Positions 18,086 through 27,065 of a DNA stretch of 64,000 bases are shown piece after piece (the stretch's first letter is position 1; every line of letters begins with the position of its first letter). The DNA is from Clostridium manihotivorum (GTDB lineage Bacteria; Bacillota; Clostridia; Clostridiales; Clostridiaceae). The notes under the pieces were generated by a model that ran no database searches, was not told the DNA's origin, and saw nothing but the letters and a program-made list of their open reading frames with translations. The stretch spans positions 4,791,776 through 4,855,775 of the forward strand of contig NZ_CP025746.1 of NCBI RefSeq assembly GCF_004015185.1, in the 5' to 3' direction. The translations under genes were made by a program, and so were the position numbers.

Positions 18086-18502
18086 ATGTTTGATGAAATA
18101 GATTTGAAAATTTTAGATATATTAAAGATTAACTCAAAGATATCCCTTAAAGAAATTGGTGAGCGTGTACATCTAACCCCACAAGGAGTATCCAACCGAA
18201 TCATACGCCTTCAAGACTTAGGTATTATAACTCAGTATACTATATGCACTAACAATTCTTTACTTGGTAAAAATATCACTGCATTTATCACCATCTTTAT
18301 GAAAACTACAAAACACGATAACTTGGTCAAGTTTATAAGAGCAAATACAATTATAACTGAGGCTCATAGAATTAGTGGTGATGGCTGTTACTTACTTAAA
18401 GTGGTATGTTCTAATATGGATGAAATTAATTTATTACTTGATAATATTATGGAATATGGTACTTACAGATTGAATTTATCTACTTCTACAATTACTGGAT
18501 AG
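18086..18502 (+). CDS. Lrp/AsnC-family transcriptional regulator
   Basis: 138 residues from ATG 18086. Helix-turn-helix at residues 1-50 (DLKILDILKINSKISLKEIGERVHLTPQGVSNRIIRLQDLGII) and an AsnC-type RAM domain (AHRISGDGCYLLKVVCSNMDEINLLLDNI) that binds amino acids or related ligands. AAAGGA lies upstream with long spacing; an earlier GTG at 18035 would add 17 residues with no family similarity. Divergent from the isochorismatase-like gene, its likely target. Confidence 0.85.
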   Translation: MFDEIDLKILDILKINSKISLKEIGERVHLTPQGVSNRIIRLQDLGIITQYTICTNNSLLGKNITAFITIFMKTTKHDNLVKFIRANTIITEAHRISGDGCYLLKVVCSNMDEINLLLDNIMEYGTYRLNLSTSTITG

Positions 18503-18954
18503 ATATTATACTTAATATTTATTTCAAACCAGATAATTGTATATCTCTTAATACAAGTTTTGTTAGAATTTAACCTATGACCTATGTTCATTAATTGTGA
18601 AGATTATGTTATAAGCCAAGTTTTACATTATCACTATTTTTAGCTCATAACAAAAAGAACCTATATTTAATCTAAGTTCTTACGTATAAATCCAAGAGAC
18701 TTTAATTCCTTACACATACATGTGATGCTGCTGTTCCAATAATAAATAATTGATATAACTTTATAAACTTAAGCCCTTATAACTCACTTTATGTAAATCT
18801 ACTTTTCTTTGTAACTATTCAGCTGTTCAAATAATTTGATAAACATTATAGAACTAATTTTCGTAAACCCATTTCTATTATCTTTAGTTATTGATATTAT
18901 ATATCATATCTTGAAAAAAACTAATGATAATGCTCTTATGTTCATGAGCAAAGG
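18503..18954. other. Gap without a gene
   Basis: AT-rich sequence between the Lrp gene and an IS66 relic. Stops are frequent in all frames and nothing identifiable was seen; it may be older debris of the same element. Confidence 0.5.
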
Positions 18955-19380
18955 AAAAGTAATTGAAATATATAATCAAGAATTAAGTCAAGTCATATAG
19001 AAACCTTCGAGGAAAGATATGATCAAATCTTAGATTATGTCTTCAAAAAATATTATATTGCTAATAGTGAGTCTTAAGCTAAAAAGAAAGCAAAGAAAAG
19101 TATTGGCCTTAATTTATTAAATAGATTAAGTACTTATAGAAAACAGATACTTGCTCTCATGTATGACTTTGATATACCTTTTGATAATAATCTAACAGAT
19201 CGAGATTGCCAATGCCAAGATTAAACAAAAAACTCTGGAGCCTTTAGCAGTGGTAGTGGCACCAAAGAATTTACTCATATTCATGGATATGTATCCACTA
19301 TACGAAAGCAAGGCATGAATACACTTAAGTGTATAAAATCTATATTTATAGAAAATCCAGTTAATCCTATATTAGCTTAG
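18955..19380 (+). pseudogene. Relic of an IS66-family transposase (TnpC C-terminus)
   Basis: Several stops and shifts break the frame, but pieces are clear: TFEERYDQILDYVFKKYYIA, KSIGLNLLNRLSTYRKQIL, then MYDFDIPFDNNLTDRD and GTKEFTHIHGYVSTIRKQGM. These line up in order with the end of IS66 TnpC, whose conserved block is VPFDNNQAERDIRM followed by RSYISTxRKQG. The N-terminal half and the companion genes are missing. Confidence 0.8.
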
Positions 19381-19515
19381 CTAAGATTATTTAATGAGTA
19401 TTAAGAATTTTGATTTCCCTATTTGTCATATATAAAATTTTATACTATCTCTGAATAGTTACTTTTATTTAAAATATCTCTTAGCATGATGTTCTCAAGA
19501 CATAATATGTATCTA

Positions 19516-20733
19516 TTATTGCATTGATTTAACTTCATTATTATATATTTTATCGATTTTAAACAGTCTTTTAGACAAATCTATAAAAGGCCTCTCAACC
19601 AATATATACATTAATGTTGAGAATGGAATAATGAATAATATTGAAACAGCTATAAGTATTAAGTACCTTGTTGTTATTGAATGAGATCTAGCTATTACAG
19701 AAATATTAACTAACCTTGCTTGAAAAAACAAATGCCATATATATATGCTATAGCTTATAGCGCCAATAAATACCAAGAAAAAATTACTTAGTATGCTATT
19801 TAATTTACTCCTAGAAAACAATACTAATATTAAAATTGAGCCAATACAAATATAAAAAACTATATCAAAAAAGAAACTAAAGAATATATTATGAAATTTT
19901 GAATTATTATAATTCCAGTTGTAATAATTATTCATCAAAAATAGTATTAGAATTGGAGAAAAAGCTGCAATCTTTTTACTAATAAGTATAACTCTCTTAA
20001 TATTAATATTTTGTTTTCCTAATTTTTCTTGAATATATAAATTAGCAATTACTATACCTATTGCAAAATTGTCAAAACAGCCTAAAATATTGTATTCACA
20101 ATCTACATAATAGTCTCTATTAATACTAATCATATTAGGCTTCAAAAACCACATTATAACTAATCTATACAGTAAAACAAATAATATGGAAACTAATATG
20201 GACTTTTTATATTTATTATCCACGAAAAACCTAGCAACAAACGGAATTAATATATAAAACTGAACCTCAACAGCTAACGTCCAAACAGTATCGTTATAAG
20301 ATTGTATGTTAAATATACTATATTTCTGCAGAAAGAGCATGTTTCCAATTAATGATCTTATACCTTGCTTTGTAATCAATTCCGGCTTAACACAGAATAC
20401 AAAAATAATAAGAAAAAAATAAAATGCTGGTAAAATTCTTAATGCTCTTTTTATTGAATACTCTGTTAAGTTAATACTACTATTTGTATAGTAAGCCTTT
20501 GCAAACGGTATAAACAAGAGGAAACCGCTCAATATATAAAATACATTTACCCCTAAATGTCCCCACATCAAATAGGGTCCTATGTTAAAGTTTGCTATAT
20601 ATAACTCCTTTATATTTAAAACACTTTTTATATGATAGAAGAAAACCATTAATACTGCTATTCCTCTTAACCCGTCCAATTCTCTTATATTATTATTACT
20701 TATTCTAAAGATTCTTTTAACTATGTAAATCAT
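19516..20733 (-). CDS. Acyltransferase 3 family membrane protein (OafA/YrhL-like)
   Basis: 405 residues with about ten transmembrane helices. The N-terminal block RELDGLRGIAVLMVFFYHI carries the catalytic histidine region of the family, and MWGHLGVNVFYILSGFLLF and TVWTLAVEVQFYILIPF are further signatures. These enzymes O-acetylate or acylate cell-surface carbohydrates. There is no fused SGNH domain. AGGTGATT precedes ATG 20733. It stands alone between an IS66 relic and the GGGtGRT pair, so its glycan substrate cannot be inferred. Confidence 0.88.
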   Translation of the reverse strand: MIYIVKRIFRISNNNIRELDGLRGIAVLMVFFYHIKSVLNIKELYIANFNIGPYLMWGHLGVNVFYILSGFLLFIPFAKAYYTNSSINLTEYSIKRALRILPAFYFFLIIFVFCVKPELITKQGIRSLIGNMLFLQKYSIFNIQSYNDTVWTLAVEVQFYILIPFVARFFVDNKYKKSILVSILFVLLYRLVIMWFLKPNMISINRDYYVDCEYNILGCFDNFAIGIVIANLYIQEKLGKQNINIKRVILISKKIAAFSPILILFLMNNYYNWNYNNSKFHNIFFSFFFDIVFYICIGSILILVLFSRSKLNSILSNFFLVFIGAISYSIYIWHLFFQARLVNISVIARSHSITTRYLILIAVSILFIIPFSTLMYILVERPFIDLSKRLFKIDKIYNNEVKSMQ

Positions 20734-20937
20734 TTAATCACCTCATATCTTATTGATTATATCAATATAACTTAGATAAATAAAGAGTGAGACTTTTGAC
20801 TACTAAAAATTTATTATAACAATTAATAAGCCTCCATTATTTTGAGTCTATTCTTGTGTATTATCTCTGTGTATTACGTGTGTATTATCTATATAATTTC
20901 AAGAGATTTCATGAGGTTTTGAGTATATTTATTTATA

Positions 20938-20984
20938 TAAAAAAAAGCCTTGTATAAAGCCTGTTTAGGGCTAAATACAAGACC
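20938..20984 (-). terminator. Terminator of the NifU-like/GGGtGRT operon
   Basis: On the minus strand CTTGTATTTAGCCC pairs with GGCTTTATACAAG around a short loop and is followed by eight T, 16 bases past the GGGtGRT stop. Confidence 0.85.
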
Positions 20985-20999
20985 TTATATATTTACTAA

Positions 21000-22001
21000 T
21001 TACTTAGTTAAAGCTTCTTCAACAGCAACTGCAACAGCAACTGTAGCTCCAACCATTGGGTTGTTACCCATTCCGATAAGACCCATCATTTCAACGTGAG
21101 CTGGAACTGATGATGATCCTGCGAATTGTGCATCTGAGTGCATTCTTCCCATAGTATCTGTCATACCGTATGAAGCTGGACCTGCTGCCATGTTGTCTGG
21201 GTGAAGAGTTCTTCCAGTACCACCACCTGATGCAACTGAGAAGTATTTCTTTCCTAGATCAATCATTTCTTTCTTGTAAGTTCCAGCAACTGGATGTTGG
21301 AATCTTGTTGGGTTAGTTGAGTTACCAGTTATTGATACGTCAACGCCCTCTTTGTGCATTATAGCAACACCTTCTCTAACGTCATCTGCACCGTAGCATC
21401 TAACCTTAGCTCTTGGTCCCTTTGAGTAAGCAACTTCTCTAACTATTGCTAATTCTCCAGTGTAGTAGTCAAACTTAGTTTGAACGTATGTGAATCCATT
21501 GATTCTTGATATTATTTGAGCTGCATCTTTTCCAAGACCGTTAAGTATAACTCTTAATGGCTCTTTTCTTACTTTGTTAGCTTTTTCAGCTATCTTTATA
21601 GCACCTTCTGCAGCAGCAAATGATTCATGTCCTGCTAAGAAAGCAAAACATTTAGTTTCTTCGCTTAAAAGCATTGATCCTAGGTTACCATGTCCTAAAC
21701 CAACTTTTCTGTCATCAGCAACTGATCCAGGGATACAGAATGCTTGAAGACCTTCACCGATTGCTTTTGAAGCATCAGCAGCTTTTGTGCAGTTTGATTT
21801 TATTGCTATAGCAGCACCTAATACATATGCCCAACCAGCGTTTTCAAATGCTATTGGTTGAGTTTCTCTTACTATTGTATATGGATCGAACCCTAAATCA
21901 ACACAAAGTTGTCTAGCTTCTTCTAATGATTTCATACCATACTTTTCTAATACAGGTGTTATTTGTCCTATTCTTCTTTCATAACTTTCAAATAATGCCA
22001 T
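21000..22001 (-). CDS. GGGtGRT protein (conserved partner of NifU-like scaffold)
   Basis: 333 residues. It contains the name-giving motif SVASGGGTGRTLHPDNMAAG, followed by AQFAGSSSVPAHVEMMGLIG and MVGATVAVAVAVEEAL. This family is widely conserved in anaerobic Firmicutes and nearly always lies next to a NifU-like iron-sulfur scaffold gene, as here (26-base gap). Its biochemical role is not established. Codon choice is more restricted than in neighbouring genes and the ribosome binding site AAGGAGGAG is strong, both signs of high expression. Start set at ATG 22001; the longer frame starts in the ribosome binding site. Confidence 0.92.
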   Translation of the reverse strand: MALFESYERRIGQITPVLEKYGMKSLEEARQLCVDLGFDPYTIVRETQPIAFENAGWAYVLGAAIAIKSNCTKAADASKAIGEGLQAFCIPGSVADDRKVGLGHGNLGSMLLSEETKCFAFLAGHESFAAAEGAIKIAEKANKVRKEPLRVILNGLGKDAAQIISRINGFTYVQTKFDYYTGELAIVREVAYSKGPRAKVRCYGADDVREGVAIMHKEGVDVSITGNSTNPTRFQHPVAGTYKKEMIDLGKKYFSVASGGGTGRTLHPDNMAAGPASYGMTDTMGRMHSDAQFAGSSSVPAHVEMMGLIGMGNNPMVGATVAVAVAVEEALTK

Positions 22002-22027
22002 TTCTTTCTCCTCCTTCATCCACTTAA

Positions 22028-22720
22028 TTATGCATGTCTTGGGTCAATTACTTTAGCAGCTTCATCGAATCTTCCGTATTGTCCTGTTGCACCTTCTAAA
22101 GCAGCTTGAGCGTCAGTTCCCTTAGCTACAGCTTCCATCATTTTTCCAAGGTTAACAAACTTGTATCCGATTATTTCTCCAGCTTCATCTAGAGCTACAT
22201 TTGTAACATAACCTTCAGCCATTTCAAGGTATCTTGGACCCTTAGCTAATGTTCCGTACATAGTACCAACTTGGCTTCTAAGTCCTTTTCCTAGGTCTTC
22301 AAGACCTGCACCTATTGGAAGTCCGCCTTCTGAGAAAGCACTTTGTGATCTTCCGTAAACTATTTGAAGGAATAATTCTCTCATTGCTGTATTTATAGCA
22401 TCACAAACTAAGTCTGTGTTTAATGCTTCTAATATAGTCTTTCCAGGTAATATTTCAGATGCCATAGCAGCTGAGTGAGTCATACCTGAACATCCTATTG
22501 TTTCAACTAAAGCTTCTTGGATTATACCATCCTTAACGTTTAAAGTTAATTTACAAGCTCCTTGTTGAGGTGCACACCAGCCTACTCCGTGAGTTAATGC
22601 TGATATATCTGTAACTTCTTTTGCTTGTACCCATTTTCCTTCTACAGGAATTGGAGCTGCTCCGTGGTTAGGGCCTTTTGCAACTACACACATTTCTTCA
22701 ACTTCTTTTGAATACATCAT
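22028..22720 (-). CDS. NifU-like iron-sulfur cluster assembly scaffold protein
   Basis: 230 residues. NifU N-terminal-like fold with cysteines in VGWCAPQQGACKLTL and VETIGCSGMTHSAA. In related scaffold proteins such residues hold a transient [2Fe-2S] or [4Fe-4S] cluster. It differs from classical NifU/IscU in size and in its partner, GGGtGRT, encoded 26 bases downstream. AAGGAGGAG precedes the ATG. Which recipient proteins it serves is unknown. Confidence 0.88.
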   Translation of the reverse strand: MMYSKEVEEMCVVAKGPNHGAAPIPVEGKWVQAKEVTDISALTHGVGWCAPQQGACKLTLNVKDGIIQEALVETIGCSGMTHSAAMASEILPGKTILEALNTDLVCDAINTAMRELFLQIVYGRSQSAFSEGGLPIGAGLEDLGKGLRSQVGTMYGTLAKGPRYLEMAEGYVTNVALDEAGEIIGYKFVNLGKMMEAVAKGTDAQAALEGATGQYGRFDEAAKVIDPRHA

Positions 22721-23288
22721 TTTGTTTTCTCCTCCTTAATATTAATAAAGAATTTCAAACGCTTGTTGTAGCCTCTATCTAGATAGACATATTACATTTT
22801 ATAACCTATTCTCAAAATAACTTATTCGCTTTAAGCAAATATTTAAACTGAAAACTGATCTAAACGCATAACTTGTCCATCTCAAATAAAAATAATTAAT
22901 TAGCTACCTAAGATTCTAAGCCTCTTATATCGGCATTTCAAAACTGGGCTGTTAAAAAAATACCAAGGCACTCTTAATACCGGGTTAAAAAAGATCCCAC
23001 TGGGATATATTTCGTTCCCCACATATATTCTAGCAAAACTAACCCTTAGTAACAATATATTTCTAAAAATTTTTCCACAAATTTCGCTTATTGCAGTGTT
23101 TAACCTAACTAGACTAAGTATTTACAATTTATAAAAGCATTATTTTATAGAATATATCACCTATTATATTCCATTAAACTCATTATATAACAGACTAAAT
23201 TTACAATTATTAGAATGGTTATTTATAATTTCACCATTTTGTATCTGTTGATCTAAATTAGATTAATATTTTTATTCTCACATTCTAT
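22721..23288. other. Long gene-free leader region upstream of the NifU-like gene
   Basis: About 570 bases with no supported gene before a pair of family 1 repeats. A short inverted motif CCCACTGGG sits near 22994-23002. No known riboswitch consensus was recognised. It should hold the promoter of the highly expressed NifU-like/GGGtGRT operon. Confidence 0.5.
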
Positions 23289-23410
23289 AGAGAACCTTTA
23301 TACAAGCTTAATTTATATTTGTTCGAAAATCCCGAGTTCTTGGCATTATATTATTCCTGATTCTGAGTATCAACAGGCATATATAAACTAATAGTTGAAG
23401 TTTGATTCCT
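23289..23410. repeat. Family 1 palindromic repeat, diverged copy
   Basis: Ends AGAGAACC and TGATTCCT, with CTTAATTTATA and TATATAAACTAATAG arms. The centre is expanded by about 24 bases compared with the 98-bp form. Forms a head-to-tail pair with the next copy. Confidence 0.65.
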
Positions 23411-23412
23411 AT

Positions 23413-23510
23413 AGGGAATCTTTATGAGACCTTAATTAATACTTGTTATAAAATCGCCGCTTCTAGCGATTTTGTGGCATATATAAATTATTAGTTAAAG
23501 TTGGTTCCCT
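23413..23510. repeat. Family 1 palindromic repeat (98 bp)
   Basis: AGGGAATC...GGTTCCCT ends, 98 bp, with a small central hairpin AATCGCCGCTTCTAGCGATT. The central arms differ from the copy at 26590 (ATCCC/GGGAT) but pairing is kept, a sign of conserved folding. Confidence 0.75.
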
Positions 23511-23587
23511 ATATAGTAATTAAGCCTATTTAATATGCCTAATTACAGTTTTATTTAAAATATAATTCACTAAAGAACAAAAAAATG

Positions 23588-23616
23588 TTGCACTATGTTA
23601 AATTCTATGATAATAT
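23588..23616 (+). promoter_or_regulatory. Promoter of tRNA-Leu
   Basis: TTGCAC (23588-23593), 17 bases, TAATAT (23611-23616), 14 bases before the tRNA 5' end. Confidence 0.6.
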
Positions 23617-23629
23617 AATCATGTTGCTT

Positions 23630-23710
<81 letters not shown>

Positions 23711-23711
<1 letters not shown>

Positions 23712-23748
23712 AAAAAGAGAAAGTGATATATTCACTTTCTCTTTTTTG
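23711..23748 (+). terminator. Terminator of tRNA-Leu
   Basis: GAGAAAGTG/CACTTTCTC stem directly after the CCA end, followed by TTTTTT. Confidence 0.9.
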
Positions 23749-23770
23749 TTTTATTTCCTAAAGAATAAAG

Positions 23771-23814
23771 GAAATGTTAAGTCTCTATCTACTCACTCAG
23801 AGACTTAACATTTC
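23771..23814. repeat. Perfect 16-bp inverted repeat without T-run
   Basis: GAAATGTTAAGTCTCT and its exact complement flank a 12-base loop. No T-tract follows in either direction, so it is not a plain terminator. It lies between tRNA-Leu and the debranching enzyme gene. Confidence 0.7.
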
Positions 23815-23936
23815 AAATTTAGCAATTAATTGTAAATATACATCTATTCAATCAGAAATCTATTTCCAAACCTTCTCTTGCTTCTGAGCGGCTGCTTTAA
23901 AATGTAGATTTTAGTGTACTAAAAAATATTATTCAA

Positions 23937-23992
23937 ATTAAGTATAATATTATTGAAATTAAATACTCATGAAGGATATGTTATATGAGCTA
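23937..23992. repeat. Truncated family 3 MITE (left end only)
   Basis: Resembles the left end of the 26120 element (ATATTATTGAAATTAA, then ATGAAGGATATGTTATATGAG), diverged, with no right end. It runs into the 3' end of the debranching enzyme gene and supplies its TAG stop. Confidence 0.6.
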
Positions 23993-26020
23993 GCTGTTAC
24001 TATCCAAAAAAGGTAGTACATCTTCCATATAAGCCCTTAGAACTTCTCCTACGCTCCAAGCTTGACTGTAACAGCCTCTACTTGTACAGGTAAAGCTACC
24101 ATCAAATATTTCTGCGATTCCATTTATACAGCCATCATGCATATGATCATCAAAAAGCTTACACATTTCATTAGCTCTTTCAATTGCTTTAGGAGAATGA
24201 TCATATACCTTACAATAAGCTGTTATAAAGCCTCCTATTGGAAATGCCCAGCTAGTTCCCATATGATAAGCTGAATCACGGTTTATTAGCTTTCCTATAT
24301 ACTGTGGTTTGTACTCTTCATCTGTATAAGCTAAGGAGCGTAACCCGTAACTTGTATAAAGATACTTATATACTGTTTCAACAATGCTTCTTTCCTTTTC
24401 ACTGTCTAGCATTGTATAAGGTAAAGAAACTGCCCAAATCTGATTAGGTCTTATCTTAGAATCATTTTCGTCAACTACATCATAAAGGCATTTTTCTTTT
24501 TCATTCCAAAACTTTTCATTGAAAGACTTCTTTACTTTTTCTGAAAGCTCCAAGTATTTATCACTCAAAGCCTCATCTCCAAAGTACTTTGACAACTTTT
24601 CCATAACCTTCAAAGCATTATACCATAGAGCATTTATTTCCACTGGTTTACCATGTCTTGGGGTTACTACCCAGTCTCCTACTCTAACATCCATCCAAGT
24701 AACTTGATCCAGATTACTTCCTGCACATATTAGACCATCTTCATCCATCTTAATTGAGAAATCTGTTCCATTTTTATAGGCTTCTATTATTTCTTTTAGT
24801 TTAGGATAGATTTTTTCTCTGATAAATCCATAATCCTCGTCTTTACCAGTATAGTTAAGAAATTTATCTACAGAATAAAAATACCATAAGGATGCGTCTA
24901 CAGTGTTGTATCCAGGCTGTTCTTTAGAATCATTAGGAAATACATTTGGTATTAATCCGTTCTTTACATATAAGGAAAAGGACTCTAGTATTTCTTTATT
25001 GTCTTCAAACCTTCCAGTACACAAGGTTAGTCCCTGAAGTGCTATCATTGTATCTCTTCCCCAGTCTGCAAACCAAGGGAAACCTGCAAGTACAGTTTTA
25101 AGACCTGTGGATTCTCTTTTTACAATAAACTGATCTGCTGCTTGTGCTAGCCTGTTAGCAAAGTCATCCTTGCAATTTTGCTTATCAATTAATCCATTAA
25201 TTCTATTTTTATAAGCTTCTAATATATCAAATCCATCTTTATCATCCAATTCTTCTATAGTACATTTTACAAAGAACTTCTTTATTTCTCTAGGTTTCAT
25301 GGTTACAACGATATCATAAGGAGTAAAATGATTGTCTAAGCCTAAGAATCCATTTCTATTGTCTATAGCATAAAGTTGATTCTCCTCTATAAGATAGTTA
25401 GGAGTAGCCATGCTTGTTGGTATATTACTTCTATCATAATAAGTACCACAAGAAGAATAGAACTTCACATCAAGCTCAGCTTCAGATTGCTTCTTAAGAA
25501 AAAGAGTATTCTTCTCTAGCTTAACATCGAACTTTAAATCAGCTCTTTCATTGGTACTTCCAAAATCTCTACAAGCAAAGAGAGGCGTAACTTTGAACTC
25601 TATCTCATCTATTCCATTTTCAACTTCATAACAAACTACAGCTGTATTTTTACCATATTCCATTGCAATGGTCTTCTTAATGCTTATGTCGTCCACCTGA
25701 TACCTAAAGGTAGGAACTATATCCAGTTCAAAGCTCTCAAGATATTTATGTCCCTCTTTTTCATATCCCACATATTGTTGGCAAGCCAAGTCAATCTCTT
25801 TGCCATTTACTATAACTCTTTCTTGAGTTTTAGCTAATATGTTCTTTCTATCTACTGGAGGGTTTAAAGATGCTATAAGATATCCACTAAAGATTCTGCT
25901 GTTATCTCCAACTATTGTCCCATTAGCAAAACCACCAATACCATTGGTAAGTAGCCACTCTTTTTCTATTCCCTCACTTAATTTTCTCCAATTACTTTTA
26001 CCAAACCTATATTTTTTCAT
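23990..26020 (-). CDS. Glycogen debranching enzyme (amylo-alpha-1,6-glucosidase, GH133)
   Basis: 676 residues. N-terminal glycogen-debranching domain (EWLLTNGIGGFANGTIVGDNSR), then the (alpha/alpha)6 catalytic domain with GFPWFADWGRDTMIALQGL, YNTVDASLWYFYSVDKFL and HMGTSWAFPIGGFITAY. Family members remove alpha-1,6-linked glucose from limit dextrins and are cytosolic. Start set at ATG 26020, after AGGAG; a longer frame begins in the leader. It lies 1.7 kb from a GH13 enzyme and an AraC regulator, forming a loose alpha-glucan degradation locus. The last few codons and stop derive from a MITE fragment. Confidence 0.9.
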   Translation of the reverse strand: MKKYRFGKSNWRKLSEGIEKEWLLTNGIGGFANGTIVGDNSRIFSGYLIASLNPPVDRKNILAKTQERVIVNGKEIDLACQQYVGYEKEGHKYLESFELDIVPTFRYQVDDISIKKTIAMEYGKNTAVVCYEVENGIDEIEFKVTPLFACRDFGSTNERADLKFDVKLEKNTLFLKKQSEAELDVKFYSSCGTYYDRSNIPTSMATPNYLIEENQLYAIDNRNGFLGLDNHFTPYDIVVTMKPREIKKFFVKCTIEELDDKDGFDILEAYKNRINGLIDKQNCKDDFANRLAQAADQFIVKRESTGLKTVLAGFPWFADWGRDTMIALQGLTLCTGRFEDNKEILESFSLYVKNGLIPNVFPNDSKEQPGYNTVDASLWYFYSVDKFLNYTGKDEDYGFIREKIYPKLKEIIEAYKNGTDFSIKMDEDGLICAGSNLDQVTWMDVRVGDWVVTPRHGKPVEINALWYNALKVMEKLSKYFGDEALSDKYLELSEKVKKSFNEKFWNEKEKCLYDVVDENDSKIRPNQIWAVSLPYTMLDSEKERSIVETVYKYLYTSYGLRSLAYTDEEYKPQYIGKLINRDSAYHMGTSWAFPIGGFITAYCKVYDHSPKAIERANEMCKLFDDHMHDGCINGIAEIFDGSFTCTSRGCYSQAWSVGEVLRAYMEDVLPFLDSNS

Positions 26021-26119
26021 ATCTATTACTCCTCTCATAAATCCTTATATAAGTTATATTTAATTTGCTTCATCAATTGGCTGATTGTAGTTTTCTTATT
26101 TTAATGCTTTTATAAATAA

Positions 26120-26542
26120 GGCTATGTTTAATAATATTGTTGAAATTAAGTGGTCATGAAGGAGATGCTATATGAGCGAGCTACTAGAATTAAATGATTT
26201 TTTCAGATGGAATGGCCTCAAAAAATCACTAATTGCTCTTCATTAGTGATTTTTTTGCGCATCTGCCTTTTCTGAACGTATGTGAAGAAATTCTGGCAGG
26301 CGACATATTTTTTACTCTTTACTCTTTGCAATCAAAACATCTTATATTATTTATATTTAAATTAAGATATAAAATTTTTATAAAGATTACAATAGCTAAA
26401 GAGTAAAACTGTACTGTTTGAACGTAGTGAGTTTACAGTTTTAGCCATGGAATATGACAAAATCATATTAATTCTTTGCGCAAGCTCATCTAAGCGTCGG
26501 ATGACTGACTACTTAATTTCAACACGGTACTTTAACAGAGCC
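26120..26542. mobile_element. Family 3 MITE, 423 bp, with exact 8-bp target duplication
   Basis: Ends GGCTATGTTTAA and TTTAACAGAGCC. The inverted ends extend about 38 bases and share TTGAAATTAAGTGGTCA (the right arm here has one change). Flanked on both sides by ATAAATAA, an exact 8-bp duplication. The loop of the basic element carries about 290 bp of extra sequence, including a terminator-like hairpin (26219-26256) and a family 4 repeat. No transposase is encoded. Confidence 0.88.
26250..26313. repeat. Family 4 short palindromic repeat nested in the MITE
   Basis: TTTTTTGCGCATCTGCC at the left, TTCTGGCAGGCGACATA at the right, with TTTCT/AGAAA inner pairing. One of the best-preserved copies. 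Confidence 0.7.
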
Positions 26543-26589
26543 ATAAATAAACTTATTAGAACTTAGCTACATATCTAAGTTTTCAATTA

Positions 26590-26687
26590 TAGGGAACCTA
26601 TACGAAAACTTAATTTATACTTGTTATAAAATCCCGGCTTCTGGGGATTTTGTGGCATTTATAAATTAATAGTTGAAGTTGGTTCCC
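26590..26687. repeat. Family 1 palindromic repeat (98 bp), best-preserved copy
   Basis: AGGGAACC/GGTTCCCT outer arms, CTTAATTTATA/TATAAATTAA middle arms and an ATCCC/GGGAT inner hairpin with loop GGCTTCTGG. The rest of 26543-27065 is gene-free and AT-rich. Confidence 0.8.
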
Positions 26688-27065
26688 TAATAACTTATAC
26701 CTATAATCAAGATAAGCTAGTTAAAGCATCAGATAATTAATTCCTTAATCTAAGCACAATACTTTAACATACCTAAAGTTATCATTATCTTCATTCTACT
26801 AAATATATTTTTAGGTAGTTGTATATTTTTAATTCTTTTTGTATATTTATAATATAACTTAATTTAAAAGCATACCAAATCAAGATAAAATATATAAATC
26901 AATAAACATATAATTAATAGCTAAAATAATTTTTAGTATCTTTCAATATTGTACAAACAATACTATATATATTTATGAATTTTCAAACTTGAATTTAATC
27001 ATTTAAATGATTTATGTGCTTTTAAAAGTAATTAATATGTATTTTAAAGAAAGGTTGGAGCATTA

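Noticed and set aside
23289..23510. Paired structured region upstream of tRNA-Leu as a riboswitch or T-box
   Set aside because: No T-box or known aptamer motif; both structures match the family 1 dispersed repeat found at many unrelated sites.
26219..26256. Terminator for a gene near 26.2 kb
   Set aside because: The hairpin with T-run lies inside the MITE passenger sequence with no adjacent gene, so it is treated as part of the mobile element.
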